Shown: positions 15,996 to 25,048, counted from the first letter of the stretch. The stretch: 63,257 nucleotides of DNA from RUG563 sp964423675 (GCA_964423675.1 CAYRFP010000006.1:1-63257), one strand, 5' to 3'. The notes: generated by a model from the sequence alone, not told the origin. Numbers and translations are program-made.

Positions 15996-16805
15996 TCACA
16001 CCTCCGGTACTGTTGTGGCGGCAGGATGCTGCCTGCCCTGCGTGTCGATGGTGGTTGGGCCGGAAAGCAGAAGTTCCGAAATGGGCACCACCGAAAGCCC
16101 TTGCTGCTGGTATGCCTGAAGAATGGAAGGCAGCGCGTCCAGAATATACTGCGAATCGTTGTGAAACAGCACGATGTCCCCGCCCTGAACGGATTTAGTG
16201 GCACGAGCGATCAAATCCTGCGTCCCACGGTTTTTCCAGTCCAAGGAATCCACGCTCCACTGAATCACCTGATAGCCCTCCGCACGGGCGGTAAGCACCA
16301 CCTGATTGTTGTAATCCCCGTAAGGCGGGCGAAAAAGCGTGGGCCGCACGCCGGTGATGGCCTCCACATTGTCGCTCATGGTGCTTAATTCCTTGGCTAT
16401 TTTCTCCGCGCTAAGCTTGCTCATCTGGGGATGCGACGTGGAATGATTGCCGATTTCATGGCCCCGGGCAGCAATTTCCCTGACCAGATCAGGGAAGCGC
16501 TGTGTCCAGATATCCACCAGAAAAAACGTGGTTTTCACATGATATTCATCCAGAATATCCAGAATTTTCAGCGTTTTGTCCCCGCCCCAGGCCGCGTCAA
16601 AGCTGATGGCAATTTTGTTATCCTCCCGAGCCACGCAGTAAATAGGCAATTCCCGCTTGCGCGCCACCACCTCCGCGCTGCGCACCTGGGATGCGTATAC
16701 CCCGCCCAGCGCGCATAGCAGCAGTCCGGCGCAAAGAAGCCCCGCAGTCCTTCCTCTCTTTGTCTTTTGCGACTTTTGCTCGGCGCGCGATACCTGCTTG
16801 ATCAT
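15996..16805 (-). CDS. Polysaccharide deacetylase (NodB domain), membrane-anchored
   Basis: A 269-residue carbohydrate esterase family 4-like enzyme. Residues 20-40 are a hydrophobic anchor or signal segment (GLLCAGLLLCALGGVYA). The NodB domain begins ISFDAAWGGDKTLKILDIL near residue 70, so the catalytic aspartate of TFDD is in the FDAAWG context. The metal motif HEIGNHSTSHPQMSKL is near 117, RPPYGDYN near 153, and the IVLFHNDSQY end-motif with histidine near 220. It resembles the sporulation-associated PdaB group of Clostridia, but no spore gene is nearby. ATG at 16805 follows AAAGGAGG. Confidence 0.88.
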   Translation of the reverse strand: MIKQVSRAEQKSQKTKRGRTAGLLCAGLLLCALGGVYASQVRSAEVVARKRELPIYCVAREDNKIAISFDAAWGGDKTLKILDILDEYHVKTTFFLVDIWTQRFPDLVREIAARGHEIGNHSTSHPQMSKLSAEKIAKELSTMSDNVEAITGVRPTLFRPPYGDYNNQVVLTARAEGYQVIQWSVDSLDWKNRGTQDLIARATKSVQGGDIVLFHNDSQYILDALPSILQAYQQQGLSVVPISELLLSGPTTIDTQGRQHPAATTVPEV

Positions 16806-17010
16806 GCTCCTGCGCCCTCCTTTCTGCCGATAGCCTATGCAAAGGCTCCGGGCATTAGAAGCGCTTTTTTCCGCGCCGCAGCACTTGTTTATTATATGCG
16901 CAGGAAACGATGGATATAACGCTTCGCGCGCTTCTTCTTTGAATCTTTTGTTTCCCTGCCCTCGCTTTTTGCCAGAGAGTATGGTATAATAGTTCAAGAG
17001 GTGGATGCGC

Positions 17011-17619
17011 ATGCTGTATGACCGGGCGCTGATTCTGGGCAAGCTGAACCGATGGGAAAAGTATCTGGATGGGTTTAATCTCCCCACCTGGGAAGAACTG
17101 CCTGCCTTTGAAGTATACATGGATCAGGTGATCCTGCTGATCAAGCAATATCTGAATTTTCTCCCTCAGGAGGAATATGGCGAAACGTTGATTACTTCCA
17201 GCGCAGTGAACAACTACGTGCGGCTGCGGCTGATGCCCCCGCCCCATAAAAAGCGCTATGGGCGGATCCATATCGCTTATCTGGTGATGATCTGCACACT
17301 GAAACAGAGCTTGACCATGGCGGACGTGCAAAAGCTGCTGCCCATCGATCAGCCCGAGGATGTGGTGCGCCAGCATTACAACGATTATGTGCGCAAGCAT
17401 AAATCCGCCTGCCTGTATTTTATTGACGAAGTGCGGCAGGAAAGCCAAATGGTGCTTCATCCGGACAGTCCCCAGGAGGAATCCGTAGAAAGCTTCGTTT
17501 CTACTATCGCCATCCTTTCAGGATTAAGCCGGCTTCTGACGGAAAAGCTGCTTCACTTGCAGCATATGACTGGCCCTGCCGATGCGCCGCGGCCCATTCA
17601 GGAATATAGCCCGAAATAA
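17011..17619 (+). CDS. DUF1836-family protein
   Basis: A 202-residue soluble protein of DUF1836, a Firmicutes family with a predicted helix-turn-helix-like N-terminal part. Visible traits are LNRWEKYLDGFNLPTWEELP, then MDQVILLIKQYLNFLP, and the stretch ITSSAVNNYVRLRLMPPPHKKRYGRIHIAYLVMICTLKQ cut here for shape: a polar loop before a predicted DNA-contact helix. Function is unknown. TATAAT at 16985-16990 places the transcript start near 16997, so the leader is about 14 bases and consists mostly of the site AGAGGTGG. The ATG at 17011 is spaced better from it than the ATG at 17005. Confidence 0.78.
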   Translation: MLYDRALILGKLNRWEKYLDGFNLPTWEELPAFEVYMDQVILLIKQYLNFLPQEEYGETLITSSAVNNYVRLRLMPPPHKKRYGRIHIAYLVMICTLKQSLTMADVQKLLPIDQPEDVVRQHYNDYVRKHKSACLYFIDEVRQESQMVLHPDSPQEESVESFVSTIAILSGLSRLLTEKLLHLQHMTGPADAPRPIQEYSPK

Positions 17620-17623
17620 AAAA

Positions 17624-17654
17624 ACAGGCTGTCCAAAAAGACAGTCTGTATTTC
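17624..17654. terminator. Bidirectional terminator
   Basis: ACAGgCTGTC (17624-17633) pairs with GACAGtCTGT (17640-17649), with an A-run upstream and T-rich sequence downstream. It serves the DUF1836 gene on the plus strand and the small membrane protein gene on the minus strand. Confidence 0.8.
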
Positions 17655-17672
17655 TTTCCTGCTCTCGTGCTT

Positions 17673-18029
17673 TTATGGCAGCGTGTCCTCCGTCAAATAA
17701 ACGTTCACGTCCGCCGCAGCCTGCTGATACTGGATCGTAACGATATAATTCGCCGTCTGAAACGCCTGTACGGCGTAATTATAGGAGCGGGTTATTTCTT
17801 CATCCGCGAGCACATTTCCCTGCTCGCTGACCACCTGATAGCGCACCGTGCCCTGCCGCACCGTGGCATCCACATGCAAAAATGCGCCTTTGGGCACAGA
17901 CAGAGTGAAGGACGTGGTCTGGTTCTGCCGCTGAAAAGGCATCTGCGTGGCCAGCAGCCAGCCACCTATCACCCAAACGCCTGCCGCCAAAACCACGGCC
18001 GGCACCAAAAACAGTGCTTTCTTTTTCAT
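17673..18029 (-). CDS. Small membrane-anchored protein of unknown function
   Basis: A 118-residue protein that I do not recognise. It starts MKKKALFLVP, then a hydrophobic segment at about residues 6-27 that anchors or exports it. The rest is a small beta-rich extracytoplasmic domain (TTSFTLSVPKGAFLHVD, VRYQVVSEQG, ANYIVTIQYQQAAADV) ending at LTEDTLP. No lipobox or catalytic motif is seen. The ATG follows GGAGGAAAAAAC. It is a single gene, divergent from the ABC transporter at 18269. Confidence 0.6.
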   Translation of the reverse strand: MKKKALFLVPAVVLAAGVWVIGGWLLATQMPFQRQNQTTSFTLSVPKGAFLHVDATVRQGTVRYQVVSEQGNVLADEEITRSYNYAVQAFQTANYIVTIQYQQAAADVNVYLTEDTLP

Positions 18030-18268
18030 GTTTTTTCCTCCTTTGACTGTTCTCTTGCAGTATACCACAACACGATGAAAACGCAAGGCAGCCGCGGAAA
18101 AAAAAGTACCTGCTCCCGTCGGCCGTCTGCCCCGTCCCGGCCTTGCTTTGTTCATAATTTGTTTACATTTCTTTGCTATACTTTCTCCACAATTTCAGGA
18201 TACTATTTTGGAGGAAGAATACGCTGGCGAAAACAGCGGACGGCTTCCGCAGCCGAAAGGAGCTTTTT

Positions 18269-20866
18269 ATGCTGGAATTAAAACACATTGTTAAGGATTA
18301 TCAGGCGGGAGACAGCAAGGTGGAAGCCCTGCGGGGCGTTAATCTGCGGTTCCGCTCCTGCGAATTCGCCGCTATTTTGGGGCCGTCCGGCTGTGGCAAA
18401 ACCACGCTGCTGAATATTATCGGCGGCCTGGATCAATATACCAGCGGCGATCTGATCATCTCTGGCCGCTCTACCAAGAAATTCAAGGACAGCGATTGGG
18501 ATACCTATCGCAACCATTCCATCGGCTTCGTATTTCAAAGCTATAATCTGATCCCTCATCAGACTGTGCTGGCCAATGTGGAACTGGCGCTGACGCTGTC
18601 GGGCGTTGGCAAGGCCGAGCGGAGAAAACGCGCAGTGGACGCACTGGAAAAGGTAGGGCTGGGAGATCAATTAAAAAAGAAGCCCAGCCAGATGAGCGGC
18701 GGACAGATGCAGCGGGTGGCCATCGCCCGGGCACTGGTGAACGACCCGGAAATCCTCCTGGCCGATGAACCTACCGGCGCGCTGGACAGCGAAACCAGCG
18801 TGCAGGTCATGGAAATTCTCAAAGAAATTTCCAAGGAAAAGCTGGTGATCATGGTCACGCACAATCCTGAACTGGCAGATCAGTACGCCACACGGATCAT
18901 TCGTCTGCTGGACGGGCAGGTGCAGGCCGACTCCAATCCCTGCCCCCAGGCGGAAGCTGCGCCCCAGCCAGGCAAGCAAGCCGGACAAAAAAAGCCTGCC
19001 ATGCGGTTTATGACCGCCCTGTCCCTTTCTCTGAACAATCTGATGACTAAAAAGGGCCGCACGATCCTGACCGCCTTTGCCGGCTCCATCGGCATTATCG
19101 GCATCGCGCTGATTCTTTCCCTGTCCTCGGGCATCAATGCGTATATCGCCCGGGTGGAGCAGGACACGCTGTCCTCCTATCCGCTGACCATCGAACAGCA
19201 AACCATGGATATGTCTTCCATGATGAACGCCTTGATGGACGTGGCAGAAACCAATCAGGAGCATGCGCAGGACAAAATCTACGCTGGCAATGTGATGACC
19301 AAGATGATGTCCTCCATGATGAGTGAAATTAAAGAAAACAACCTGTCAGATTTTAAACGTTTTCTGGATAGCGGCGAATCCGGCATTGAAGAGCTGGTCA
19401 GCGGCATTCAATACGATTACGCCACGCCACTGACGGTTTACCGGGTTTTAGAGGACGGAACGGGCATGCAGGTCAACCCATCCACCGTGATGGACGCCAG
19501 CGGAATGAGCGAGATGATGAATGCCGCCGCCATGACGGAAAACTCCATGGCACAGACCTACATGAAGCGGATGAATCCCTTCCAGCCGCTGATTGACAAT
19601 CAGGCGCTGATGGAATCCCAATATGAGGTGCTGGCCGGACGGCTGCCCCAGCAGTCCAACGAAGTGGTCATTATCGCCAACAGCCGCAACGAAATCAGCG
19701 ATTACATGCTCTATGCTCTGGGACTGAAAGATCAGAGCGAGCTTAAGGGCCAGATGGAGCAGCTAATGGCGGGCAAACCCATTGAAAGCGAAGATACCAG
19801 CTATACCTACGAAGAACTGATGAATCTGCGGTTTAAGCTGGTAGTGAATACGGATTATTATGAAAAACAGGGCGATATCTGGGTCGATCGACGGGACGAT
19901 GCAGTATTCATGACCGCACTGCTGGAAAATGCGCCGGAAATTCAGGTGGTTGGCATCCTGCGTCCAGCAGAGGACGCCGTGGCCACCTCGGTGGCCGGGG
20001 GCGTTGGCTATTTGAGCGGGCTGATGGATCAGCTGCTGGAGCGCGTGAATACCAGCGTCATTGTGCAAGAGCAGTTAGCACAGCCCGAAACCGATATTTT
20101 CACCAGTCGGCCCTTTGAAGCCGGGGAGATCACCCTGGAGGATGTGCGCGCTTTGCTGGCTGACATGCCAGAAGCACAGCGGAAAATGGCAGAATCTATG
20201 ACCGATGAGCAGCTGCTGGCTATGGCGCAGAAGATGACGCCTGCTTCCTCTGACGCCACCCTGGAAGAAAACCTGACCGCTCTTGGCGTAAGCGATCCGG
20301 ACGAGCCCTCGGCCATCAACATTTATCCCATCGACTTTGAAGCCAAAGAAAAAATCGCCGATATCATCTCCAATTACAATGCCTCTGTTGACGAGGAAAG
20401 CCAAATTCAGTACACTGATTACGTGGGGCTGATGATGTCCTCCGTAACCACGATTATCAACGCAATCAGCTATGTGCTCATTGCCTTCGTGGCCATTTCG
20501 CTGGTGGTTTCCTCGATCATGATCGGTATTATCACGTATATCTCCGTGCTGGAACGCACCAAGGAAATCGGCATCCTCCGTTCCATCGGCGCATCCAAGC
20601 GGGATATTTCCCGGGTGTTCAATGCAGAAACCCTAATCGTGGGCTTTACGGCGGGGGCTATCGGTATCGGTGCCACGCTGTTGCTGAATATCCTAATCAA
20701 TGTGATCATCCAATCCCTGACTGGAATTCATAACGCCGCCGGGCTGCCGGCAGCGGGCGGCGCAATCCTTGTGTGCATTTCCATGGCGCTCACGCTGATC
20801 GCAGGGCTGATTCCTTCGCGGATGGCCGCCAAGCGGGATCCGGTGGTGGCTCTGCGCAGCGAATAA
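18269..20866 (+). CDS. MacB/FtsX-type ABC transporter, fused ATPase and permease
   Basis: An 865-residue fusion. Residues 1-225 form the ATPase: Walker A GPSGCGKTT near residue 36, signature MSGGQMQR near 145, Walker B LLADEPTGALDS near 165, and MVTHNPELA near 198. A Pro/Gln/Lys linker follows at about residues 230-255. Then come the permease parts: one membrane helix near 275-300, a large extracytoplasmic domain, and three helices near 745-860 in the FtsX arrangement (TTIINAISYVLIAFVAISLVV; EIGILRSIGASKRDI). Such Type VII machines move lipoproteins, peptides or antimicrobials, or relay mechanical signals. The substrate is not indicated. ATG at 18269 follows AAAGGAG. Confidence 0.9.
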   Translation: MLELKHIVKDYQAGDSKVEALRGVNLRFRSCEFAAILGPSGCGKTTLLNIIGGLDQYTSGDLIISGRSTKKFKDSDWDTYRNHSIGFVFQSYNLIPHQTVLANVELALTLSGVGKAERRKRAVDALEKVGLGDQLKKKPSQMSGGQMQRVAIARALVNDPEILLADEPTGALDSETSVQVMEILKEISKEKLVIMVTHNPELADQYATRIIRLLDGQVQADSNPCPQAEAAPQPGKQAGQKKPAMRFMTALSLSLNNLMTKKGRTILTAFAGSIGIIGIALILSLSSGINAYIARVEQDTLSSYPLTIEQQTMDMSSMMNALMDVAETNQEHAQDKIYAGNVMTKMMSSMMSEIKENNLSDFKRFLDSGESGIEELVSGIQYDYATPLTVYRVLEDGTGMQVNPSTVMDASGMSEMMNAAAMTENSMAQTYMKRMNPFQPLIDNQALMESQYEVLAGRLPQQSNEVVIIANSRNEISDYMLYALGLKDQSELKGQMEQLMAGKPIESEDTSYTYEELMNLRFKLVVNTDYYEKQGDIWVDRRDDAVFMTALLENAPEIQVVGILRPAEDAVATSVAGGVGYLSGLMDQLLERVNTSVIVQEQLAQPETDIFTSRPFEAGEITLEDVRALLADMPEAQRKMAESMTDEQLLAMAQKMTPASSDATLEENLTALGVSDPDEPSAINIYPIDFEAKEKIADIISNYNASVDEESQIQYTDYVGLMMSSVTTIINAISYVLIAFVAISLVVSSIMIGIITYISVLERTKEIGILRSIGASKRDISRVFNAETLIVGFTAGAIGIGATLLLNILINVIIQSLTGIHNAAGLPAAGGAILVCISMALTLIAGLIPSRMAAKRDPVVALRSE

Positions 20867-20894
20867 TATAAAACGCAAAAGAGGGGGCTTCCTG

Positions 20895-21761
20895 ATGTAT
20901 CGGCAAAAGTTATGTCTGGGACTGAATCCGCAATTTGAACTTTCCTATAATGAGCAAATCCATCTGCTGGCGCAAACGGGCTTCGACGGCTTCTTTGTAG
21001 ATTGGCAGCCGGAATTTGACATGATCCATTTCCGCCAGGCGGCGGATGCAACGGGAATGATCCTGCAATCCGTTCACGCGCCCTTTGGCAAGTCCAAAGC
21101 CATGTGGGAAGAGGATGAAGCCGCGGCCCAGGTCGCCAAGGAAGAACTGCTGGCTTCTCTGCGCGGAAGCGCGGAAGCAGGCGCTCCAATTATGGTGGTG
21201 CATCCCTTCATCACCTTCCAGGATCATAACCCCACCCAGGCAGGCATTGATCGCTTTGGCCAGGTGGTGGACGCAGCGAAAAAGGCAGGGGTTAAAATCG
21301 CTTTTGAAAACGTGGAAGGAGAGGAATATCTGGCTGCGCTGATGGATGCGTTCCGCGGGGAAAGCCATGTGGGCTTCTGCTGGGATACAGGGCATGAGCT
21401 GTGCTATAACCGGGGCAAGGACATGATGGCCCTCTACGGCGACCGTATCCTCTGCACCCATTTGGATGACAACCTGGGCGTGAAGGATTTCGGCGGGCAA
21501 ATCACCTTCCTGGACGATCTGCATCTGCTGCCCTTCGACGGCATTGCCGATTGGCAGGGCATTGTGGATCGGCTGAACTACGCCGGCTTTAACGGCGAAC
21601 TCACCTTCGAAATGTGCCGCCGCAGCAAGCCCAATCGCCATGAAAATGATCGCTATACCCAACTGCCTGTGGAGGTTTATTTCGCAGAAATCTATAACCG
21701 AGCCTGCCGGGTGGCAGCGATGAAGATGCGCCGTCAGGCCGCCCAGAAAACAACGGAATAA
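20895..21761 (+). CDS. Sugar phosphate isomerase/epimerase family protein (TIM barrel)
   Basis: A 288-residue xylose-isomerase-like (AP endonuclease 2 superfamily) enzyme. Metal-site residues are suggested by VHAPFGKSK near residue 58, MVVHPFITFQDHNPT near 98, KIAFENVEGEEY near 135 with the glutamate, FCWDTGHELCYN near 160 with Asp and His, and CTHLDDNLG near 192 with His-x-Asp. A final glutamate lies in GELTFEM. These enzymes isomerise or epimerise sugars, inositols or their phosphates. The start follows GAGGGGG, only 28 bases after the ABC gene. Confidence 0.85.
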   Translation: MYRQKLCLGLNPQFELSYNEQIHLLAQTGFDGFFVDWQPEFDMIHFRQAADATGMILQSVHAPFGKSKAMWEEDEAAAQVAKEELLASLRGSAEAGAPIMVVHPFITFQDHNPTQAGIDRFGQVVDAAKKAGVKIAFENVEGEEYLAALMDAFRGESHVGFCWDTGHELCYNRGKDMMALYGDRILCTHLDDNLGVKDFGGQITFLDDLHLLPFDGIADWQGIVDRLNYAGFNGELTFEMCRRSKPNRHENDRYTQLPVEVYFAEIYNRACRVAAMKMRRQAAQKTTE

Positions 21762-21798
21762 TTCAGTCTCCCACTGCGCAAAATAAAAAACGGAGCAG

Positions 21799-21881
21799 GG
21801 AGCGCATCCGCGGCATTTTCTCCGCCGCCGCGCTGCTGATTGCCCCAGAGGAGCGGATCGAACGCGATGCGCTCCTTTTTT
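21799..21881 (+). terminator. Long-armed terminator before cysK
   Basis: GGAGCGCATC (21799-21808) pairs with GATGCGCTCC (21866-21875), enclosing about 57 bases that can form smaller hairpins, and is followed by six T. The cysK -35 box begins two bases after the T-run. Confidence 0.7.
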
Positions 21882-21882
21882 C

Positions 21883-21912
21883 TTGACATTTTCCCTCTGA
21901 CCCGCCTATAAT
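21883..21912 (+). promoter_or_regulatory. Promoter of cysK
   Basis: TTGACA (21883-21888), an 18-base spacer, and TATAAT (21907-21912). No CymR-like dyad or S-box is evident. Confidence 0.85.
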
Positions 21913-21945
21913 ATCATCGAAAATTCAAGATAAAGAGGCGGTTTC

Positions 21946-22881
21946 ATGAGCCGGATTTTTACGTCCGCTGATCAATTGATCGGCCATACACCCCTATTGG
22001 AAATGACCCATTTGGAAAAGAAATATGGTCTGCGTGCCCGGGTGCTGGCCAAGCTGGAATATCTGAATCCTGCCGGGTCGGTCAAGGATCGGGTGGCCAA
22101 GGCGATGATTGAAGACGCGGAAGCCAGAGAGCTTCTCCATCCCGGCTCCACGATTATCGAGCCCACCTCCGGCAACACCGGCATTGGTCTGTGCGCCGTG
22201 GCTGCAGCCCGGGGCTATCGCGCCGTAATCGTCATGCCGGATTCCATGAGCGTGGAACGTCAGCTGACCATGAAGGCCTACGGCGCGCAGCTAGTGCTCA
22301 CCCCCGGCGCGCAGGGCATGGCCGGGGCCATCGCTCGGGCGGAGGCCCTGCAAAAGGAAATCCCCGGCAGCATCGTGGCGGGACAATTTGTAAACCCCGC
22401 CAATCCCGCCGCTCATTACGCCTCCACCGGCCCAGAAATCTGGCAGGACACGGAAGGCGATGTGGACGCGTTTGTAGCCGGCGTGGGCACTGGCGGCACG
22501 ATTACCGGCGTTGGGAAATATCTGCGGGAGAAAAAGCCCGGAATCCGCATTGTGGCGGTGGAACCGGCGACAAGTCCGGTGCTGGCTGGCGGCAAGCCTG
22601 GCCCTCACGCTATTCAAGGCATCGGCGCTGGCTTTATCCCATCGGTGCTGGATACGTCGGTCTATGACGAAATCATTCCCGTAGAAAACACAGATGCTTT
22701 TGCACGAGGCCGAGAAATCGGACGGGAAGAGGGGGTACTGGTGGGGATTTCTTCCGGTGCTGCCATGCATGCGGCGCTTCTGTTGGCTCAGCGTCCTGAA
22801 TTCGAGGGCAAAAATATTGTAGCGCTCCTGCCCGATACCGGCGATCGTTATCTGTCCACGCCCCTGTTTGCAGAGGAATAA
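21946..22881 (+). CDS. cysK: Cysteine synthase (O-acetylserine sulfhydrylase)
   Basis: PLP enzyme that makes cysteine from O-acetylserine and sulfide (311 aa). The PLP lysine is in PAGSVKDRVAKAMIEDAE near residue 45. The substrate loop EPTSGNTGIG is near 70, the phosphate-binding GVGTGGTITGVGKYL near 178, and GIGAGFIP with VGISSGAA near 260 completes the active site. The chosen ATG at 21946 follows AGAGGCGG. It is a single gene with its own strong promoter. Confidence 0.95.
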   Translation: MSRIFTSADQLIGHTPLLEMTHLEKKYGLRARVLAKLEYLNPAGSVKDRVAKAMIEDAEARELLHPGSTIIEPTSGNTGIGLCAVAAARGYRAVIVMPDSMSVERQLTMKAYGAQLVLTPGAQGMAGAIARAEALQKEIPGSIVAGQFVNPANPAAHYASTGPEIWQDTEGDVDAFVAGVGTGGTITGVGKYLREKKPGIRIVAVEPATSPVLAGGKPGPHAIQGIGAGFIPSVLDTSVYDEIIPVENTDAFARGREIGREEGVLVGISSGAAMHAALLLAQRPEFEGKNIVALLPDTGDRYLSTPLFAEE

Positions 22882-23006
22882 ATCAAAATTCTTTTTTCAA
22901 TTGCCCTGCCTCGGCACAGCGGTTTATCCTGTGGTATGGCCAGAAAATCGCCCATCTTCCCGGTGATCCGGAGGCTTACCGGGACGTACAGCATCCCGGT
23001 AAAAGC

Positions 23007-23044
23007 AAACCGCGTCTTCCTTCGAGAAGCGCGGTTTTATTTTG
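23007..23044. terminator. Bidirectional terminator between cysK and the next minus-strand gene
   Basis: AAACCGCG (23007-23014) and CGCGGTTT (23030-23037) form a stem with T-runs on both strands. A further short repeated motif, CCGGT/ACCGG, lies just upstream at 22961-23000. Confidence 0.8.
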
Positions 23045-23060
23045 CAGTAATAGCTTGGCT

Positions 23061-24602
23061 TCAAAGCGATGGCGTTCCGCGGCGCAGTGTCCATTGCATA
23101 CGCCCATCCTGGGGACACAGCAGCAGCCCTGCGGAAGTATGACGAATGCTTCCGGACACGGCCAGAGCATATTCCCAGCCATTATGAAAAAAATACAGAG
23201 CAGATTCGTTCCAGCGGATCAGCTTGGCTTGCGATTCCATCCATCGCAACAAAACGCAGCTTGGCCCCCGAAAAACCATTTCCTGCTCTGTCAGCAGGAT
23301 CTCCTGCCCGGTCCAGGTAATCCGCAGCGCCTGGCCGCCCACGGGTTCCGCATCCAGCGGTGCAGAGGGCATCATCGTCCCTGTTTCATCCGCCATCCAG
23401 CCTCCCGCCAGAATACCCTCGCCGCTCATGCGGTTGCCATCAATCAGCGGCAAATTATCATAAACCAAATAGTCGGTTTGGCAGGGATTTGTCCGATATC
23501 GCTCGGGATATGCCTGTTCAAAGCAAAACAGATCCCGGATGCGAATACCCGCAGCATCCCCATACAGATTCATTCGATAGTTTCTGCAGTTAAACCAGAC
23601 GGACTGCGCCTGACGCTGACCATACGGCTGCAGGGCGCAGACGCTGGTAGGCGGAGTCAGAGGATAAGCCTGGCGGAACCAGCGCCCTGTCGCCCCCAAA
23701 GGCTCTACCAGCAGCCGCCCTTCTTTCTGCCATTGCGCAAACAACGGAAATTGCATCGTCAGCCCCTTTTCCATGGCCGGCCAACCAAAGCTGTTTTCCT
23801 GCCCAGCCTGGGCATAGGAAAAACCCAGCGCCCTGGAAGAAAAATTCTGCTCCATAAACCAGCGCACCCACTCCCTGCTTCCGCCGCTTTCAGGATACAC
23901 CGGTTCCAAAGACGCTACCTGCTGGCGGCTGGGCGCGCCGGATTCTACATGCAGCCCCATATCGTATTGCACCGTTGGGTCGCTGCCCAGCATGCGAAAC
24001 ACAGGAAAGGAAACCCCGCCCTCTCTGGTTTGCGCAGGAGCAAAGGCATTTTCCCGGCTGGGATAATAGCCCTGATTCCAATAGCCGCCCCAGAGCGTAT
24101 AGCCATCGGTGCCCCATTGATCCTTGCAATTGCAGCTGGCGTCAATGGCATAATGCTGATCCATATATGCCAGTGAATGCGCATCGATCATCCAGGAGCC
24201 CACCACATGCGCTTCCCGGCCGAACACCTGACGAAACTTTTCGAAGGCTGCATCGATGAGTTTTTCCCGTTCCTGAGCCGTATAGCCCACCGAAAAGCCG
24301 CACTGCGCATGCCAGTCCCAGTCAAAGCCCGGCCGTCCTCGCCAAGGCAGCCCGGCAGCCTGGACATGAGTTTCGCACATTTCCAGCCAGACGCCCAATT
24401 CAAACTGGCTCTCATCCAGCCAACGCAGCAACGAAACGATATCCTCCCGTTCCATGGCGTTGTATTGCAGCAAAAACGTGCCGGACAGCCGATTCTGCCG
24501 CATCAGACGGATTTGTTCACGAACGGGCTGCACTAAATCCATCCCAGGCTTCCGCGGCTCTGAACCACGGATGAAATTAACGATATTCAGTCGATTCTCC
24601 AA
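23061..24602 (-). CDS. Predicted carbohydrate-active enzyme, family not assigned
   Basis: A 513-residue cytosolic protein with no signal peptide. The first 270 residues look like a barrel-type hydrolase or deacetylase: IVNFIRGSEPR, LMRQNRLSGTFLLQYNAMER, FELGVWLEMCETHVQAAG, VGSWMIDAHSLAY, and DASCNCKDQWGTDG recall the polysaccharide-deacetylase/GH38/GH57-type fold. The rest appears beta-rich (residues 300-513). I cannot name a family or active site. Start is TTG, with AAAGGAAG six bases upstream. Flanking genes (NahK-like kinase, SGNH hydrolase) suggest glycan use. Confidence 0.55.
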   Translation of the reverse strand: MENRLNIVNFIRGSEPRKPGMDLVQPVREQIRLMRQNRLSGTFLLQYNAMEREDIVSLLRWLDESQFELGVWLEMCETHVQAAGLPWRGRPGFDWDWHAQCGFSVGYTAQEREKLIDAAFEKFRQVFGREAHVVGSWMIDAHSLAYMDQHYAIDASCNCKDQWGTDGYTLWGGYWNQGYYPSRENAFAPAQTREGGVSFPVFRMLGSDPTVQYDMGLHVESGAPSRQQVASLEPVYPESGGSREWVRWFMEQNFSSRALGFSYAQAGQENSFGWPAMEKGLTMQFPLFAQWQKEGRLLVEPLGATGRWFRQAYPLTPPTSVCALQPYGQRQAQSVWFNCRNYRMNLYGDAAGIRIRDLFCFEQAYPERYRTNPCQTDYLVYDNLPLIDGNRMSGEGILAGGWMADETGTMMPSAPLDAEPVGGQALRITWTGQEILLTEQEMVFRGPSCVLLRWMESQAKLIRWNESALYFFHNGWEYALAVSGSIRHTSAGLLLCPQDGRMQWTLRRGTPSL

Positions 24603-24629
24603 GTGAGTCTTCCTTTCGTGTTTTTGCTC

Positions 24630-24693
24630 ATTATAGCTTTCGCGCCCGGAAAACGCAATGATGATTTTCTATTTTTATGAATCAAAATGATTC
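24630..24693 (-). promoter_or_regulatory. Promoter and upstream dyad of the 23061-24602 gene
   Basis: On the minus strand, TTGCGT (24653-24658), a 17-base spacer and TATAAT (24630-24635). Just upstream lies an exact inverted repeat, GAATCA-AAA-TGATTC (24679-24693). Its place before the -35 box suits an activator site, but the protein that binds it is unknown. Confidence 0.6.
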
Positions 24694-24998
24694 TCTATCA
24701 TTTTTTATTGCCCATTTTGCCGCATTTCGTTTCCTCCGTATTCCATAAACAGATTCATCAATGGCAGCCGTCATTTGGAATTTGTATATCATGAAAAAGA
24801 GCGTTGCTCTGTTCCCCTCGCGTGCCTGCTGATGAACGTTACGAGAATCGCCTGGGCAGATGACGCAGCCACGCCCCTTCGGCTGGCGGAACGTTGACTC
24901 CCAGCTGTTGGAACTTCAGCCCAATATAAATTCCATATTTGGAGATCTTGCGGAATGAAAGAGCCAGCCGCGTCAAGAAATATCGTGATACCTTCCGG
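24694..24998. other. Intergenic stretch without a recognised gene
   Basis: The divergent spacer between the minus gene at 24602 and the plus gene at 25049 is 446 bases. It holds promoters at both ends and the dyad at 24679-24693. In the middle I see only AT-rich sequence near 24660-24800 and GC-rich sequence after that. No credible ORF with a ribosome binding site, no T-box, and no riboswitch core was recognised. Confidence 0.5.
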
Positions 24999-25027
24999 TT
25001 GTACTTTGGGCCGAGCATTGGTATAAT
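24999..25027 (+). promoter_or_regulatory. Promoter of the NahK-like kinase operon
   Basis: TTGTAC (24999-25004), a 17-base spacer and TATAAT (25022-25027), immediately followed by the ribosome binding site GGAGAGGAGG. The 5' UTR is very short, about 15 bases. Confidence 0.8.
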
Positions 25028-25048
25028 AAGGAGAGGAGGTGCCAAATA

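Noticed and set aside
21760..21945. Possible S-box or cysteine-responsive leader before cysK
   Set aside because: The -10 box leaves only about 30 bases to the start codon, too short for a riboswitch, and the upstream hairpin is a terminator.
22950..23000. Repeated CCGGT/ACCGG and CCCGGTAAAA motifs after cysK, considered as a CRISPR-like or REP unit
   Set aside because: The copies are too few, too short and unevenly spaced. They can be explained as the flank of a terminator.
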